This document shows positions 37,119 through 48,799 of a stretch of DNA of 64,000 nt, in pieces (positions within the stretch are counted from its first letter, which is position 1; every line of letters starts with the position of its first letter). The translations under genes were made by a program, and so were the position numbers. The DNA lies in NCBI GenBank assembly GCA_008711295.1, contig VUYV01000004.1, positions 5,855,378 to 5,919,377 on the forward strand, given 5' to 3'. This DNA comes from Anarhynchus alexandrinus (lineage: Eukaryota; Chordata; Aves; Charadriiformes; Charadriidae). Below the pieces are notes generated by a model. The model saw nothing but the letters and a program-made list of their open reading frames with translations, was not told the DNA's origin and did no database searches.

Positions 37119-37259
37119 GTTGAGCCACAACACCTTTAATGTGATCATTTTCCCTGTCCTGAAATCAAAACTGTCTAAATTCTTACCTCTCAGAAGACTG
37201 GCTTTCTAGTTTGGAGGCCAACTCTAGATACCAACTCAGACAAACCAGTTGTGGCTCAA
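37119..37259. repeat. Perfect 12-bp inverted repeats flanking about 116 bp
   Basis: The word ttgagccacaac (37120-37131) is mirrored exactly by gttgtggctcaa (37248-37259). The layout resembles a small terminal-inverted-repeat element, but no target-site duplication is obvious, and roughly one such pair within 200 bp is expected by chance in a window of this size. Confidence 0.25.
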
Positions 37260-38767
37260 AACCCACTAGATTGGGAAGGAATGGCTTAGTATTTGTTCGG
37301 GTTTTTACCATACATGTCTTTCCATTGTGTGTTGGAGATGGCTTTTAGGTTTCTAAACAAGTAAGCACTGGCTGAGATCAGGTACACAGTCTGTACTAAC
37401 GGACGTGAACCAAGAGTACTTTGATGGAGCAGTATTTCTTTATTAATTAGTTCACAGTTATAAGGATGAGATCTCCTGGCTGTATCCCAGGTAGATCTGA
37501 AATACCCACTACAACATATTGCAGTAGCAATGCAAAAAAAGTATTCTTGCACTTATATGAGGTGGTGATAAACCATGCCCAGGACAATGTGTGTGCTGAG
37601 CTGATGCAAGACCAAGTCCTACAGCTGGTGTTGATAGGCAGGGACCTCGCACACTAGAAGGATGTGCTGCCATGTGCCATGACACTGATTCCCCCCTGGA
37701 CTGCTTCATTTCAGCACAAATTAACTTAATACTTTATGATGGCTGCTGCAGATCTATGTTATGATATGTTTGTGGCAATGGTCTACATCCGCTTCAGTTC
37801 GTGATGTGGTGAAGTGTATTGAAACAACCTGGCCTGCGAGGACCAGGGGAGATTAGGGAGCAAAGGAAGGGATACAGGCGAGACGATGACCACTGGCGGC
37901 TGTCTGGATTTAATTGGAGCCTGTTAGCTGCAGCTTCCTGAGCAGTTGTGAATTTTTCTGTTTGAAAAACTCAAGGCAAATCTCTTCCACTCTTCTAAAG
38001 CTAAAGAAAACGTTTGTGTTTTGGTTGTGTTTGTGTTCGAAACAAGGGATGAGCAGGTGGAAGAAAATGACTTCTTTATTTAGTTCAGGCCCCATGCTAT
38101 ATAGAAAAAGAAGATGTGAAGTCATAGGGTCAGTGGTCGTGACTCAAGAGTCGAAATGTTATGGGGTGAAAAAGAAGGGGAAAAAGAATAGAATTCCTTA
38201 TTTGTGCCTTCTAGCTAGTTGAGCTTCCTGGCCATCCAGCTGCCACAGCCTTAGGACAGTGACCAGACCTGTGCATAGAAGGTTTCCTTTTCTCACACTT
38301 CATCCCGTTGCTTCCCCAGTCTATCCCTTCCACTCTGTAGGACTGATACTAGGCAAGTACATTTTAAAAATATTGCCAGTGGCTGCAGCTCTGCGCCTTG
38401 TCTTCACCAGCACTTGTGCCGTGGCTGCAACCAGCGGAGCTGGACCAGCAGCGAGCCGGTATGGATTGGTTCAGCAGAGATGGATGCCAAATGCAATTGT
38501 CTGCCGCTAGCATGCTACGAGAACCCCCTGCGAATGGAGCAGTATTAAATCTGAACCTCGCAAAGATGTTTGAAAACCAGCAGAGCGGGTGGCTGGAAGA
38601 TTAACTCTGCGCGAGGACACTTTGGAGAGCAAAGAGCCACAATAGCAGTTTCAGTGCCAGCTTTGTCCCAGCTGCCAGAAGGGACTTTGTCAGGGGAGTC
38701 CTTCACCATGGTACTGGTCCCCCAGCTGCTGGAACAATTGCTTGAGACCACTGGCAGTCAGCATGAT

Positions 38768-38791
38768 TAAAGCAGCCTTCAGGCTGCTTTA
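38768..38791 (+). other. Perfect 10-bp hairpin with a four-base loop
   Basis: The arms taaagcagcc and ggctgcttta surround the loop ttca. The stem is perfect and half GC. It could fold in nascent RNA. No flanking extension makes it a microRNA precursor, and about half of one such hairpin is expected by chance per window. Confidence 0.5.
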
Positions 38792-39032
38792 TTTTGCATG
38801 GGCAGTTATCCAGGTCCAAGGATTGGCTCAGCCTGGAAAGATGTAGAAGGAAGTTTGCCATATTGTGCCCTTCCACACTACATCTCTTCTTCGTCTGCGT
38901 CGAAGGATCAGGCCTGGCTTTGTGATTCATCTGTAGTCACCCCAGGTTGCAGTCCATGAAACGCTCCTGGTACTCTGGGTATTGATTGATGGGACAAGAT
39001 AGATAATTTCTTTTCTTTCTATGTAAAGGAGA

Positions 39033-39100
39033 CATTTAATTGAATTAATTATCTAATTCATTGCCTGCCAAACTGGAATTTTAGCTGTATGAATTAATAG
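39033..39100. promoter_or_regulatory. Dense TAATT/ATTA homeodomain-site cluster
   Basis: At least five TAAT/ATTA cores fall between 39036 and 39060 (ttaattgaattaattatc) and another gaattaatag follows at about 39091. Such density is typical of Antp/LIM-class homeodomain enhancers, but AT-rich intron DNA can produce it too. Confidence 0.33.
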
Positions 39101-39105
39101 TACAA

Positions 39106-42100
39106 ACCAAGAGCACCCTTAAAACTTTAACCTCTTTCTTTTCTCTTAAACTGTGTTGCAGCTGTTAGATCACATTTATGAACCATAAGTAGCGCGACTG
39201 CTGATAACTGAGTTCCTAATTTTGTCTCAGGATGGAACTGCAGGCACCAAACAAGGCTGCTTGCTCATTCTTTAGTTTCTTCTTTAGGCCAGGTAGAGCC
39301 TTGTATTTTAAAAAGGGGAGCTAGGAGATATGTTTGCCAAAATGGAATTTTATCCCAATGGGAATGGCCGTCTTCTGCTTTCCTCTGCTTTCTTTATGTG
39401 AGTATGTAAATATATGTAAATGTATACAGGGGCTTGGATTTACCCTCTTCGTCTCCCCCTCCCATGTATAATGTATGTGTTAAACACGTAATCATTAATC
39501 AACTTTGTGGGGAGTGGAGACAAGAAGGGCTCTTTGATGATAGATGTGTACTTGTGACTGTGCTTGTACGCGTGTTTATTAGGCAGCACGGTGCTATCAA
39601 AAGAAACTCCAGGTCCCCGAGGATAAGAAACAGCGTAGGGAACAAATGAAGAGGAAAAAAAATCCAACCCCTCTTACTGTAAAACCCTCTGTCTTCTACC
39701 ATCTGTCTCCTTTTTTGGAGTAAAATAAATTGGGGAGAGATCTTTGAATGAGGTGCTTGTTTGTAATGCACAGAAACCTTCACACAGAGCAGAAGTAAAG
39801 TCATGGTTGACATTGCCTCTGATGGCTGGGAGTGTTGGAGGCAGGAAGACATTATTTCTTTTGTCTGTACATGCTGGAAGTGGTTTAGAGCAAAAAAAGC
39901 CTTCAGGTTATCGTGCACAAGCACAACTATTTTTTAGGTTTTAATATCACGTTTGATGTTATGGAAGGCACAAATTAAAGGTGGTCATTGCCCTGAAGTG
40001 TTCACAATAAAGACAACAAAACCCACACCGGTTCTTTGTAAGCACTCAGCTCAGAACGTGCTTCAGGCTGCTTCGTGTTGCTGGAGGAGGACTTGGGGCG
40101 CTGGAATTACTTGACTGGAGATTAAGGTAGAGGTGGAGGGATTGACTTCTTTGCATTTCTCTTCCTGTGGGATACAGCAGTAAGTCTTGGGACCTGAAAG
40201 CTAGAATTGGACGTAGGAAACCAAACATTTCCTTGGTTGTGTTAAAGGGCACCTTAGTCAGTCTTGTAGAGTTGAGCATATTCTCTTGTGCAAAATTGTG
40301 TTGTCCAAAACAATAAAGTTGGAATAGATATGTTTTGGGGAAAAATTAAAAATACAAATTATTTAGGTGCTTTAGACTCTTTTTCTCTGCTTGTGCACTT
40401 GCAAGTGCCTATTTTGAGAAACGTGTAGTAAAATTCATATTTTAAATGAGCTTAAAAAGTGGCTCTGGCTCCCTGGGTACAGAACTGCTGCACCTTTTGC
40501 TCTGCGTTCTCGCACAGCTAGGCAGGAGGCGCCGAGGTCTGATTGGAACTGCTGAAGAGCGTAGGAAACAGCAGTCCCGGCTCCATCAGCCATCTGCTCC
40601 AAGTCCAGCAATCAGTCACCAGCCAGGGGAGCAGGGGAAGGAGTTGTGAGTGTGTTAGTGGGGAGCAGCAGCAACGAGACTGGGAGGCAAATGGGAAAAG
40701 AAAAATTCCATTTTCTGCAGTCTTGCCCAATGCAGAGAAGCGGATGGATTGGCCGCAGCATGCCAGATCTGTCCAGGTGTATCTGGTATTGTTTTAGGAA
40801 AGTAAGAAAACAATAAAAGGAAGGATATACCCAGCAAAAGGTTTTCTTTGGACTGATCTAGGCTATCTTTACAATAAGATAGCAGCTTCATCTACTGTGG
40901 CTATTTCTCTTTATTTTCTATTTCTTTCCTTCTGTCATTTGCCAAAGTCAGCACTTCCAGATTGTTTTACAGATGAGCTGAAAGCCACAGAAATTCAGAG
41001 CCTCATCAGAATTTTCCTAAACTGTTGACTATTCAAGTCTACATTTTTAGTTTTGGAAGCCTTTCCATCATTTTATTTTTCACAGAATAAGTAAACAAGG
41101 CGTTGGTGTAGGGAAGTGCTTCAGCTACAGTGAGATTAAGCACATACATGGAGCTAAGTGTTTGATCAAGTGCTTTTCTGAATGCACTTTCTAGAAAATT
41201 GATGTCCCTTTTACTGCTCGTGCTAAGCTAATCAGAAGATGCTGGGGTCTGATCAGAGCCTTTTGTGCATTTTCAAGATAGTGTCTCTGGAGGATCATTA
41301 CACACATCCCTCTGCAGTAAGTACAAGGAGATTGTCACCAGGAAGGTGTTAGTCACTGTGTATTAACATGCGGGATTATTCTGCCTCTTTTTTCACTGTA
41401 GGCTTTTCATCTCCTTACTGAGCAGGCACAGTCATGTCTAGGCTAAAATCACAAAGGCTTCTTATAACACTGCATTTGTGCCTCCGGTTCAAGAAATAAG
41501 CTCCAGTGAAATGAGCTGGTAGCTGTTGTGTGACTTTTGAAGAGAGGTATGGAAAGTGCACTTGCTTCAGCCCTTGCCACTAAGCAGCCAAGGGGAGATA
41601 AGCCAGGACCAGGCCACAGGAGCTCAGCACTCGCTCCTGGAGGTGCAGCTGTCTGGAGGGGTTAACGACTTGGCAGCTGAATAGAGTTGTTGCTGTCTTG
41701 GCAAACAAGCACATAGTTAGCCAAAGAGAGGTCAAGTACAGCTTGCTCTCCTGTTCCTTCCAAAAGCATCTCCTGTGCAAAGATGGTGGTTGAACACACA
41801 CCCACCAGTGATGTTCCCCCTCCTCCAACTGGGCCAGCTTTCTTCTGCCCAGAGCTGACCTGGCTCTTTGGCCTTTGTGTGAGTGTCCTGGAAACTCTCC
41901 GGTTGGTGGCTGAGCATGGCAAGCAATAGCCAATGACTTAAAAAAACCATCCCACTTCAGACATCACCATGAAGGGAGAAAAGCACAGCCAGGTCAGTGG
42001 CGCTCTGCTTATTCACAGGTCCATGAGCAAACACAGTAGAAGGTTTTAGAACACAAAACCTCTGACAGGCATCTACCGTTCACCCCAGGCAAAGGGGACT

Positions 42101-45100
42101 TTGCGGGTGAAATCGTATCAGCACATATGGAAAATAAACTTAGTAATTGCCCTGCAATTATGCCTTATCATAACAACTGCTGTTAGGTGGACTGTCCTGC
42201 TAGAGTACACCACCTTCCTGGTATAAAGCATGCATCTGGAGTTCAGCCTTCCATCCTTCTTGAGACTCGCCAGACTCCAAATCTAGTAACTTTTAGCACG
42301 CAGAACCATGTTTTTGTTGAAAATAGTTGGTTACTGATACAAGCCAATAACTGGGAGAAGTTTCTTATGGTTTGTGCATGAGGAAATGGCCTGTTTTTGT
42401 GGTCAGCAGTTGGCATGGTATATATTTGACTGCTTTAATGTTTTTTGCAACTCCACCCAGATAGTTACTGTAGTACAAAAGAAAGAAATTTGGAAGAGCT
42501 GCATGGGTGTAGCTGATCACATATTCACCCTATTAACTTCAGCTGGCTTGTAGAGTTCCTGTACCAAGAACCTTGAGAACACGGAGCTTTTTGAAATAAA
42601 ACTAGCTGTTCCCTATGTCAGATCAGTTCATGTCTGTACAGATGCTTTCTCGACTGGAATTGCCAGTAACATCATCAGCAAAGGCTCTGAATGACATTTT
42701 TTGTTCATTTGGGTTTGGGGGATTATTTTTTTTGTCTCTCTGATCGTATTCATAAAGGAAAAATTGCAAAGAAAAGAGCCAAAGGGAAGTCAAGAGGCAT
42801 TGTAGAAGAAGGAGAAGATTATAGCAGGGAGGCATAATGTATTGGAAGTGAAAGACCATTCCCATCTACTGGGGATTTTCTCAAGAATGTGAATGGTACA
42901 CGTCTACCAGAAGAATGGGAAAAGGAGGGCTGACACTTTGTGGGCTTCAGACAAAAGAATATAGATTCTTTTCCCTTCGCATCAAGTGGTCCATGGAAAT
43001 TAAATTGTCCTCTCAGTGCAGGGGGGAGTTCCTGTCCAGAATGGATCACAGCATGATGGTGACTGCAAAGAGGTTTTCTCTTCTACTACCTTGCTCCACA
43101 GGGCATTTACTTGAAGAGCGTAATTAGGATATGCATCTGGAAAAACACACCGCCAGGCTCAGAACAGTAACACACTAGAACCCAAGTGTATTTTAGTCTA
43201 CTGCAGACGATAGAAAAGAAACTGAGATGAGCAGCGTCAAAATTTACTTCCCATGAACTTTTTCTCCCCAATTCTTCACGTACTTTGGCTTATGCACGTA
43301 CAAACCTTCTGTGAGAGAGACTGATGCTATTTAAATGCCATGAAAGAAGTTTGATTGAAGAGGAAACTTGAAAAAGAGAACGAAGGCCTGGCTGGTGAGG
43401 ACAGGAGAGATTTCCGTGCTTTGGACGGGGGGCACAAAGAGGCTAGGCAAATCCGTTGGCCCAGGGTTTGTAGCGTGGCTGCCGGTGCCACGGCTGATTT
43501 CTCGAGGAGCTGGGAGGTGGTGAAGAAAGTTTGTTGTTGGCAGAGTTAGTCTTAGATTGGGGAGGGCGGTGAGATGCAGGAACTGAGAGTCTTTTAGGTT
43601 TTTGGAGACAAGGATGAGAAGATTGTTTGTGAAAGCAACTGGAATGGGGCATGGAAAAATCCAGGAAGGCTGTTTTACCCACGGGGTGAAACTCTCTCTT
43701 TGGTTTGGACCACAGCCAGTGGCACAGAGTAACAGAAACTTTCGAATTCGTGCATCTGCTGCTTGGCCAGTCCTCGCTGGAGACTGTCAGAGCAAATGGA
43801 GCTGCCTGTTCTGGAACCATTTTAGCTAGAATCAGCTCCCAGAAGACGGTTGTTAATAACTCATGTCTCACCAGCCCTCGCCTCCTTCACTCCACTCCCT
43901 AAAAACTGGGCTGAGAGACTCTGCAGGAATGTGGGCTCTCTCGGGTAGGCCAGCAGCAATGCGACGGGCTCTTGCTGAAGTAATCTGCTAAAGCCATTGC
44001 CGTTTTGCACGGCAGCCACAATTCAACGCGCAGTCGTGTTTGAACACTAGACTGACTTTTCTGTCCGTTTTAATGCTTTAAACAGGGCTGTGCATTCAGC
44101 AGTTATTTGTATAAGCGTTCTCCAGGCGTTTGAAAAAGACTTCTGTTTTCCAGAAAAGAGGAGGAAAGAGGCCGGAAGGGACTACGTGGGGCAGAGTAGG
44201 GGCAAGCGATAGGGGAGCAGCCAAGAAAGAGGTTTTTGGCTGAGCTGGCGTGTGGGTGACTGTGGGCCGGCACGGTGCTGCGCGTAGACTTGCCAGGGCT
44301 CCCCCACACCTGGTATTAAATCAGAAAAAAGCCTTCCACCTTCTGTTGCTGGGAGTTATGCTCTTTAGAGCCGAGTTCGACAGTTGTTATTGCAATTTTG
44401 TGGTGCTCTTTTGATTTACAGCTGTTTTTACGACCATTGAGACAGCCACAAATCGAGGAAATCTCATAAAACAGAGAGTAAACGTCTCCTTCACAACCCA
44501 GGCAGAGTTTTGGCATCCGTGCTTATTCCATAGAGCAGGATGTGTAAACAATATTGTGTCCCCTGAGTGGCTGATATCAGTACAGTTAAGTGGTAACAGC
44601 TTGAAAAATGCATTTCTCGTATATTAGCGGTAAAACTCGAAATGGGCCCCCAGGCTAAAGTAAATTGGTGACATTTTGCAGCAGAAAGGGGAAAAAAAAA
44701 TGAGGGCAAGGATTGGAAATGTGGAGCCCCAGCTTTGAAAGCAGTGGGACTGGAGCCAAATTTGGATTTATCTGCATTATTGCAGTACGGAAATAAATGG
44801 ATCCACCACACTTGTTGCAAAGCATATCTAATTGGAGAAGACAGATTATATGTCGGCTGCAAACGGTGGACTGCCCCCTTCACCACCTTCTTATATAGAA
44901 GATGAGGTCAGTTAATGCCATATTTAATCAAAGTACAATGATGAGAGCTTCTTTCTTGGCTTATTGTATTGCATAGGAGAAATGCTTGGTGCCCCTTTTC
45001 TGTAAAAAGTAGGTGAGTGCACTTCACTGCCGCTGAATGAGTGAGGGGTTGGAAGCCAAATGCTTTGCAGATGTGAACCATAGTGTCTTCCGTGTTTTTT

Positions 45101-47122
45101 CCTTCACAGCCTCGGCTTGTAGGGAAATTTAGATGCTGTCCTGGTTCCCTCTTTTTAGGTGTTCCTCACTCTGTGTGTTGGGTCTATAAATACTACTGCG
45201 CCCTGCAGTGTGCCCTCTGTTGTGGGTGAGGGTGTCCACGTGCGGGAACGGAGCTGTGGGGAACAGCTAGTCCAACAGGGACATTTCTTCTCTGAAGGAC
45301 AGAAACACAAGACGTGAGAGAGAGAAGGGTTGATGGGCTGAGTTGATAATTAAGTTAAAAGAGTTGATCTGATAAACACTGGAGAGACAGCTTCTAAAAT
45401 GTCACTATGTTTCGGGGTTACCACATTCGTATTGTTTACCTAATAAATATTTGATGTTTCCTTCATGTATAGAGTTGCTGTTATCTGATTGGGGTGATAG
45501 GAGGTATCATCGCCTTGTAGCTTCCTCGTTTGATTGCCCATGGGTCTGCTGAACATAACGTGTGGTGGTCCAGCCCAGCTCAAATTAATCTGGTGTCTGT
45601 TTGTGGAGGAGGGTTACAAGAAGACCTTTTGCAGCTGTCTACTTCACAGAGCCTGGCAGGGAGTTTTCAAATAAAAAAAGCTGTCATTCCTTTCCAGGAC
45701 TAATACTCAGAAATTCCTTGCCCATTTCTAATTAACCTAACGGATAACGTTGTAACTTGGGCATCTGCAAGGATTCATAAAGCCATATTCCAGGTGGTTC
45801 AGGAAATAGTTTTCTCATTGGATCAAGAGAGGAGGAGAAGGCAAGTGATCATTCATTTTTGTTTGATTTTGCTTTCCGGTGCTGTCTGAAAAGAAGTAGC
45901 CTGAAGTTGTTCAGTAAGGCCGTGGCAGTCTTGTTCTGTGTTTTTGCAGTTTCCTCGGGCAAAATGGCAATGGATGTTCCCCAACATCTCGTGCGAGCCC
46001 TGCGCTGTTGGTGGTAAAGCTGCAATGAGTGACATTTCTATCCAGAGATTATTTCTTGAATTGTTTACTGGTGTGTTAACGGAAAGGACTGGGCAGGAGG
46101 TGGTTGCAGTGTATGCTCATGAATGTCTTCATGTTGGTAACATAAAAAGTTTTACCTTCTGGAGTCATAGTGCTGCATGAGAATCTCAGCTAACATATAT
46201 ATTACATTTTAAAGGAAAAATCCAACTGGCTTCGTTGCAAGAATTAAACTCAAAAACTTAAAAATACAAAATGAATGTTTGCAAATGTAGGCAGATGCCC
46301 AATTTGGTTTCCTTTAAAGACGTATTAGTTTTTAAACCTCTTTAATATGAGTCCCCTTGGTCTTTATAATTATGTTGCATTGTCCTAGCACAAGGATGAA
46401 GCTGGAGGGCCGCAGCAGATACTAGCATTGAAGTAAAGGAAGAGCAGTGCCCGAACCATAGTGCAGTAGAATAGGCAAATCTCCTAAATCACTGCGCGAT
46501 TACGATGGATGAAGTGCTCGGAGGGGGCAAGGCCAACGCTGCTCCAGTGCGATTCACACGACTGTAATATTCATCTTGTAATAAGAATCTCTCCTAAACA
46601 TAATTCTGGTGGGACTGGAAATTTCTCAGTAAACCTCTTGGCGAAGCTGCTGAACTAAAAAGAAGAGATACTTAGGTGATGAAGCCTGCCTGAACCACGC
46701 AGTCTGCAGTTGCAGCAGGAGCTGCTTCGAAGTGCTGGTGCTCCCGCACTCAGGAGCACCCTCATGCCGGGTATCGGGTGGAGGTGGGCCAGCAGACCCG
46801 CCTCAGAGCTCTCGGTCTCTTGGGACTTGCCTGGGATTTGCCTTCACGTTCGGTACGAATGCACCCAGCGCGCTGCAGCTTTGGGTGAAGCCGGGGATGT
46901 GTTTTGTGTCCAAACCACCGAGTTGTTTTTTGCATAAAAGAGGAACCCACTTCAGAAGCCCCATCCTCCTCCTGGACTGCACAGCTGTGAAAGGAGTGGA
47001 CCTGGGAAAGAACGGTGCTTTTGTGCAGCACGGTTATGTGTTTAACATAATAAATGTTTATTGTCCTCTGGAGCAAAGGAGCAATAGGCTAAATTATAGC
47101 CCGGGGAGGGAAAGCTAGAATC
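39106..47122. other. Intronic stretch without supported features
   Basis: Open frames of up to 142 codons occur on both strands (for example minus 43443-43871 and 44491-44886), with no domain content and no splice support. I see no recognisable repeat or RNA gene in these 8 kb. Confidence 0.4.
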
Positions 47123-47184
47123 ATGAGGTATAGGCTGTTAATTATCTTTTTTTTTAGCTGTCATAATGTACTGGCGTTTGCCTG

Positions 47185-47290
47185 CAGCTCACCCCCTCCC
47201 ACTGCTCCATTACCTCCACCACCACTATCTCTAAAAGATCTGCCTCCCCTACCACTGCGCCCTCCTCCTCTCCGGCCTCCTGCTCTTTCA
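47185..47290 (+). repeat. Pyrimidine-rich CCT/CCA tract
   Basis: About 100 bases are dominated by CCTCC and CCACC words. The crossing open frame (47123-47383) encodes a proline-rich low-complexity peptide and has no exon support. The tract could bind pyrimidine-tract proteins in RNA. Confidence 0.5.
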
Positions 47291-47640
47291 TTTGTAAGGC
47301 ATCTCCGGCCTCCGGAGAGATTTGTGACTTCTCTCCCAGCAGCCGCTTATGGTGATAAAGGCCCTCAGACTGCCTCTCTCTGATTAATCAGCCCTCGTGC
47401 AGCCTCGATAGGGTGTTAATTTGTAAACTCAGTGGACAGGCAGCCGTGATAAGCCTCCGCAGCTGCTGTGTGTCTGCCAGGGGGATGGGCAGATAAGGCT
47501 CCAGCCCTGGGATGCAGCCAAGAAATATTTTGGAGCAGTGAATTAGAAACAACAACAACAAAAGAGCCTTCTGCAGAGGCACTCCTTTGAGGTTGCTGTG
47601 GGTAATACAACGAGTTTCAATAGCAGCGGACAAGAGCCGC
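47290..47640. promoter_or_regulatory. Possible conserved non-coding element
   Basis: It begins with a small perfect palindrome (tctccgg/ccggaga, 47302-47318). This is followed by complex sequence with ctgattaatcagc (47382-47394), a near-palindromic TAAT-type word, then gttaatttg, gtgataagcc and gataagg words. GATAAG is a GATA-factor core. No exon signal is present. Confidence 0.33.
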
Positions 47641-48690
47641 CTTCCTGATAAGCTCCCTGAACCCCAACCCTGGAAGGGGCCACGTCAGGATTGCATCTGT
47701 AACTGGGCTCTTATGTCAGAGGGATGGATACGCGTCGGACATCATGGTCCTGGGCTAGGAGGTCGATGTGATCTTCTCTGTATCTTGTGCATTTATTGCA
47801 GTTATCCTTTTCAGAGAATTTGATGGTGGTTTGTCAGAGGGCTGTCTAGCAGGACATGTCACCTGCAAAAGAGGGATGGACACAAAGGGCATCCAGAACA
47901 GCATCAGTGTCAAATGGGGTTTGAGCATCCCCAAATTTTTGCTGTGACGTGGTTCACCTAAAGTGCTGTACAGGGTCCGCTACATATCCAGCATATGGAT
48001 TAAGAATGGGAAGATAGCATTTTCCCTAAACAGCAGACTGTCTTGAGTGCTCTCAGACCATGGATTACTGCGGTGGTCTGAGAAACGGCAAAGCATTGTG
48101 TTAAGCTTTGAAATACCCAGGCAGATTGGAGCAAGTTGCAGTGACAAAAGGCATTTCTTCTGTTTACCTTTTCAAGGGGGCTATATCAAATGTTTCTAGT
48201 ATGCTTGTGCAATTTTCCCTTTTTTATTGAATCGATTGTGTTTTCTTCAAAAATTGGAAGAAGGAAATATTTCACTGAATTTGTATCAGCTCTTTGGTTC
48301 AGCTGAATTCTAATGATTCTGCCATTGTCGGCCTCCCTAATTGTTCTAATATTATCTGAAAACACGCAACAGACCATGGAAAGCGGTTCCTTCCCTGTCT
48401 GCCAATGCAGGTTGTTACTCGGTATGTTTTTGAACTGCAGCAATTCTCAGACAGACAGTGACCTTTTTATGAAATCAAATGTCTTGCAAAACCCTCTCGG
48501 TCTCTGAGCGGTGATTTATAGCCATTTGTGTTGGAGAAGGCTGCAGGTGGGATTTGGGTGACACGTAATTGGTTAAAAGATAAAATAAAATGAAGGTTGC
48601 CCTGCTGGTGCAGCGATGGCAGGAGCCGCGGGGATGAATTGCTTGGCAGTGCAGAGCTCGGCCCTCCTCCTCCCGCCCTCCTCCGGCGGG

Positions 48691-48790
48691 TGCCAAGCCC
48701 TGGCTGGCAGGCCATTACAATGATAAATGCAGGTACCTGGCAAAGACCACAGCTGAGGGTTTGTTCTAGCGTGCCAAGCCCTGCTTGGCA
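48691..48790. repeat. Direct repeat of tgccaagccctg with an NFI-like hairpin
   Basis: The 12-mer occurs at 48691-48702 and again at 48772-48783. In the second copy it forms a hairpin, tgccaag/cttggca, around ccctg (48772-48790). The TTGGC and GCCAA halves are nuclear factor I half sites, but their orientation is reversed relative to the classical palindrome. It may be a regulatory motif pair or coincidence. Confidence 0.35.
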
Positions 48791-48799
48791 TTCCCAGTT

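Noticed and set aside
45095..45180. Acceptor-like ttttccttcacag near 45110
   Set aside because: No donor at a plausible distance with an open, phase-0 compatible body.
45235..45305. agctagtccaacaggga resembling an internal CR1 word
   Set aside because: The match is short and not followed by the rest of the CR1 consensus or its terminal octamers.
47123..47383. 86-codon frame with a hydrophobic start resembling a signal peptide followed by a proline-rich stretch
   Set aside because: The proline-rich part is just the CCT/CCA tract, and the hydrophobic start comes from a T-rich run. No exon signals were found.
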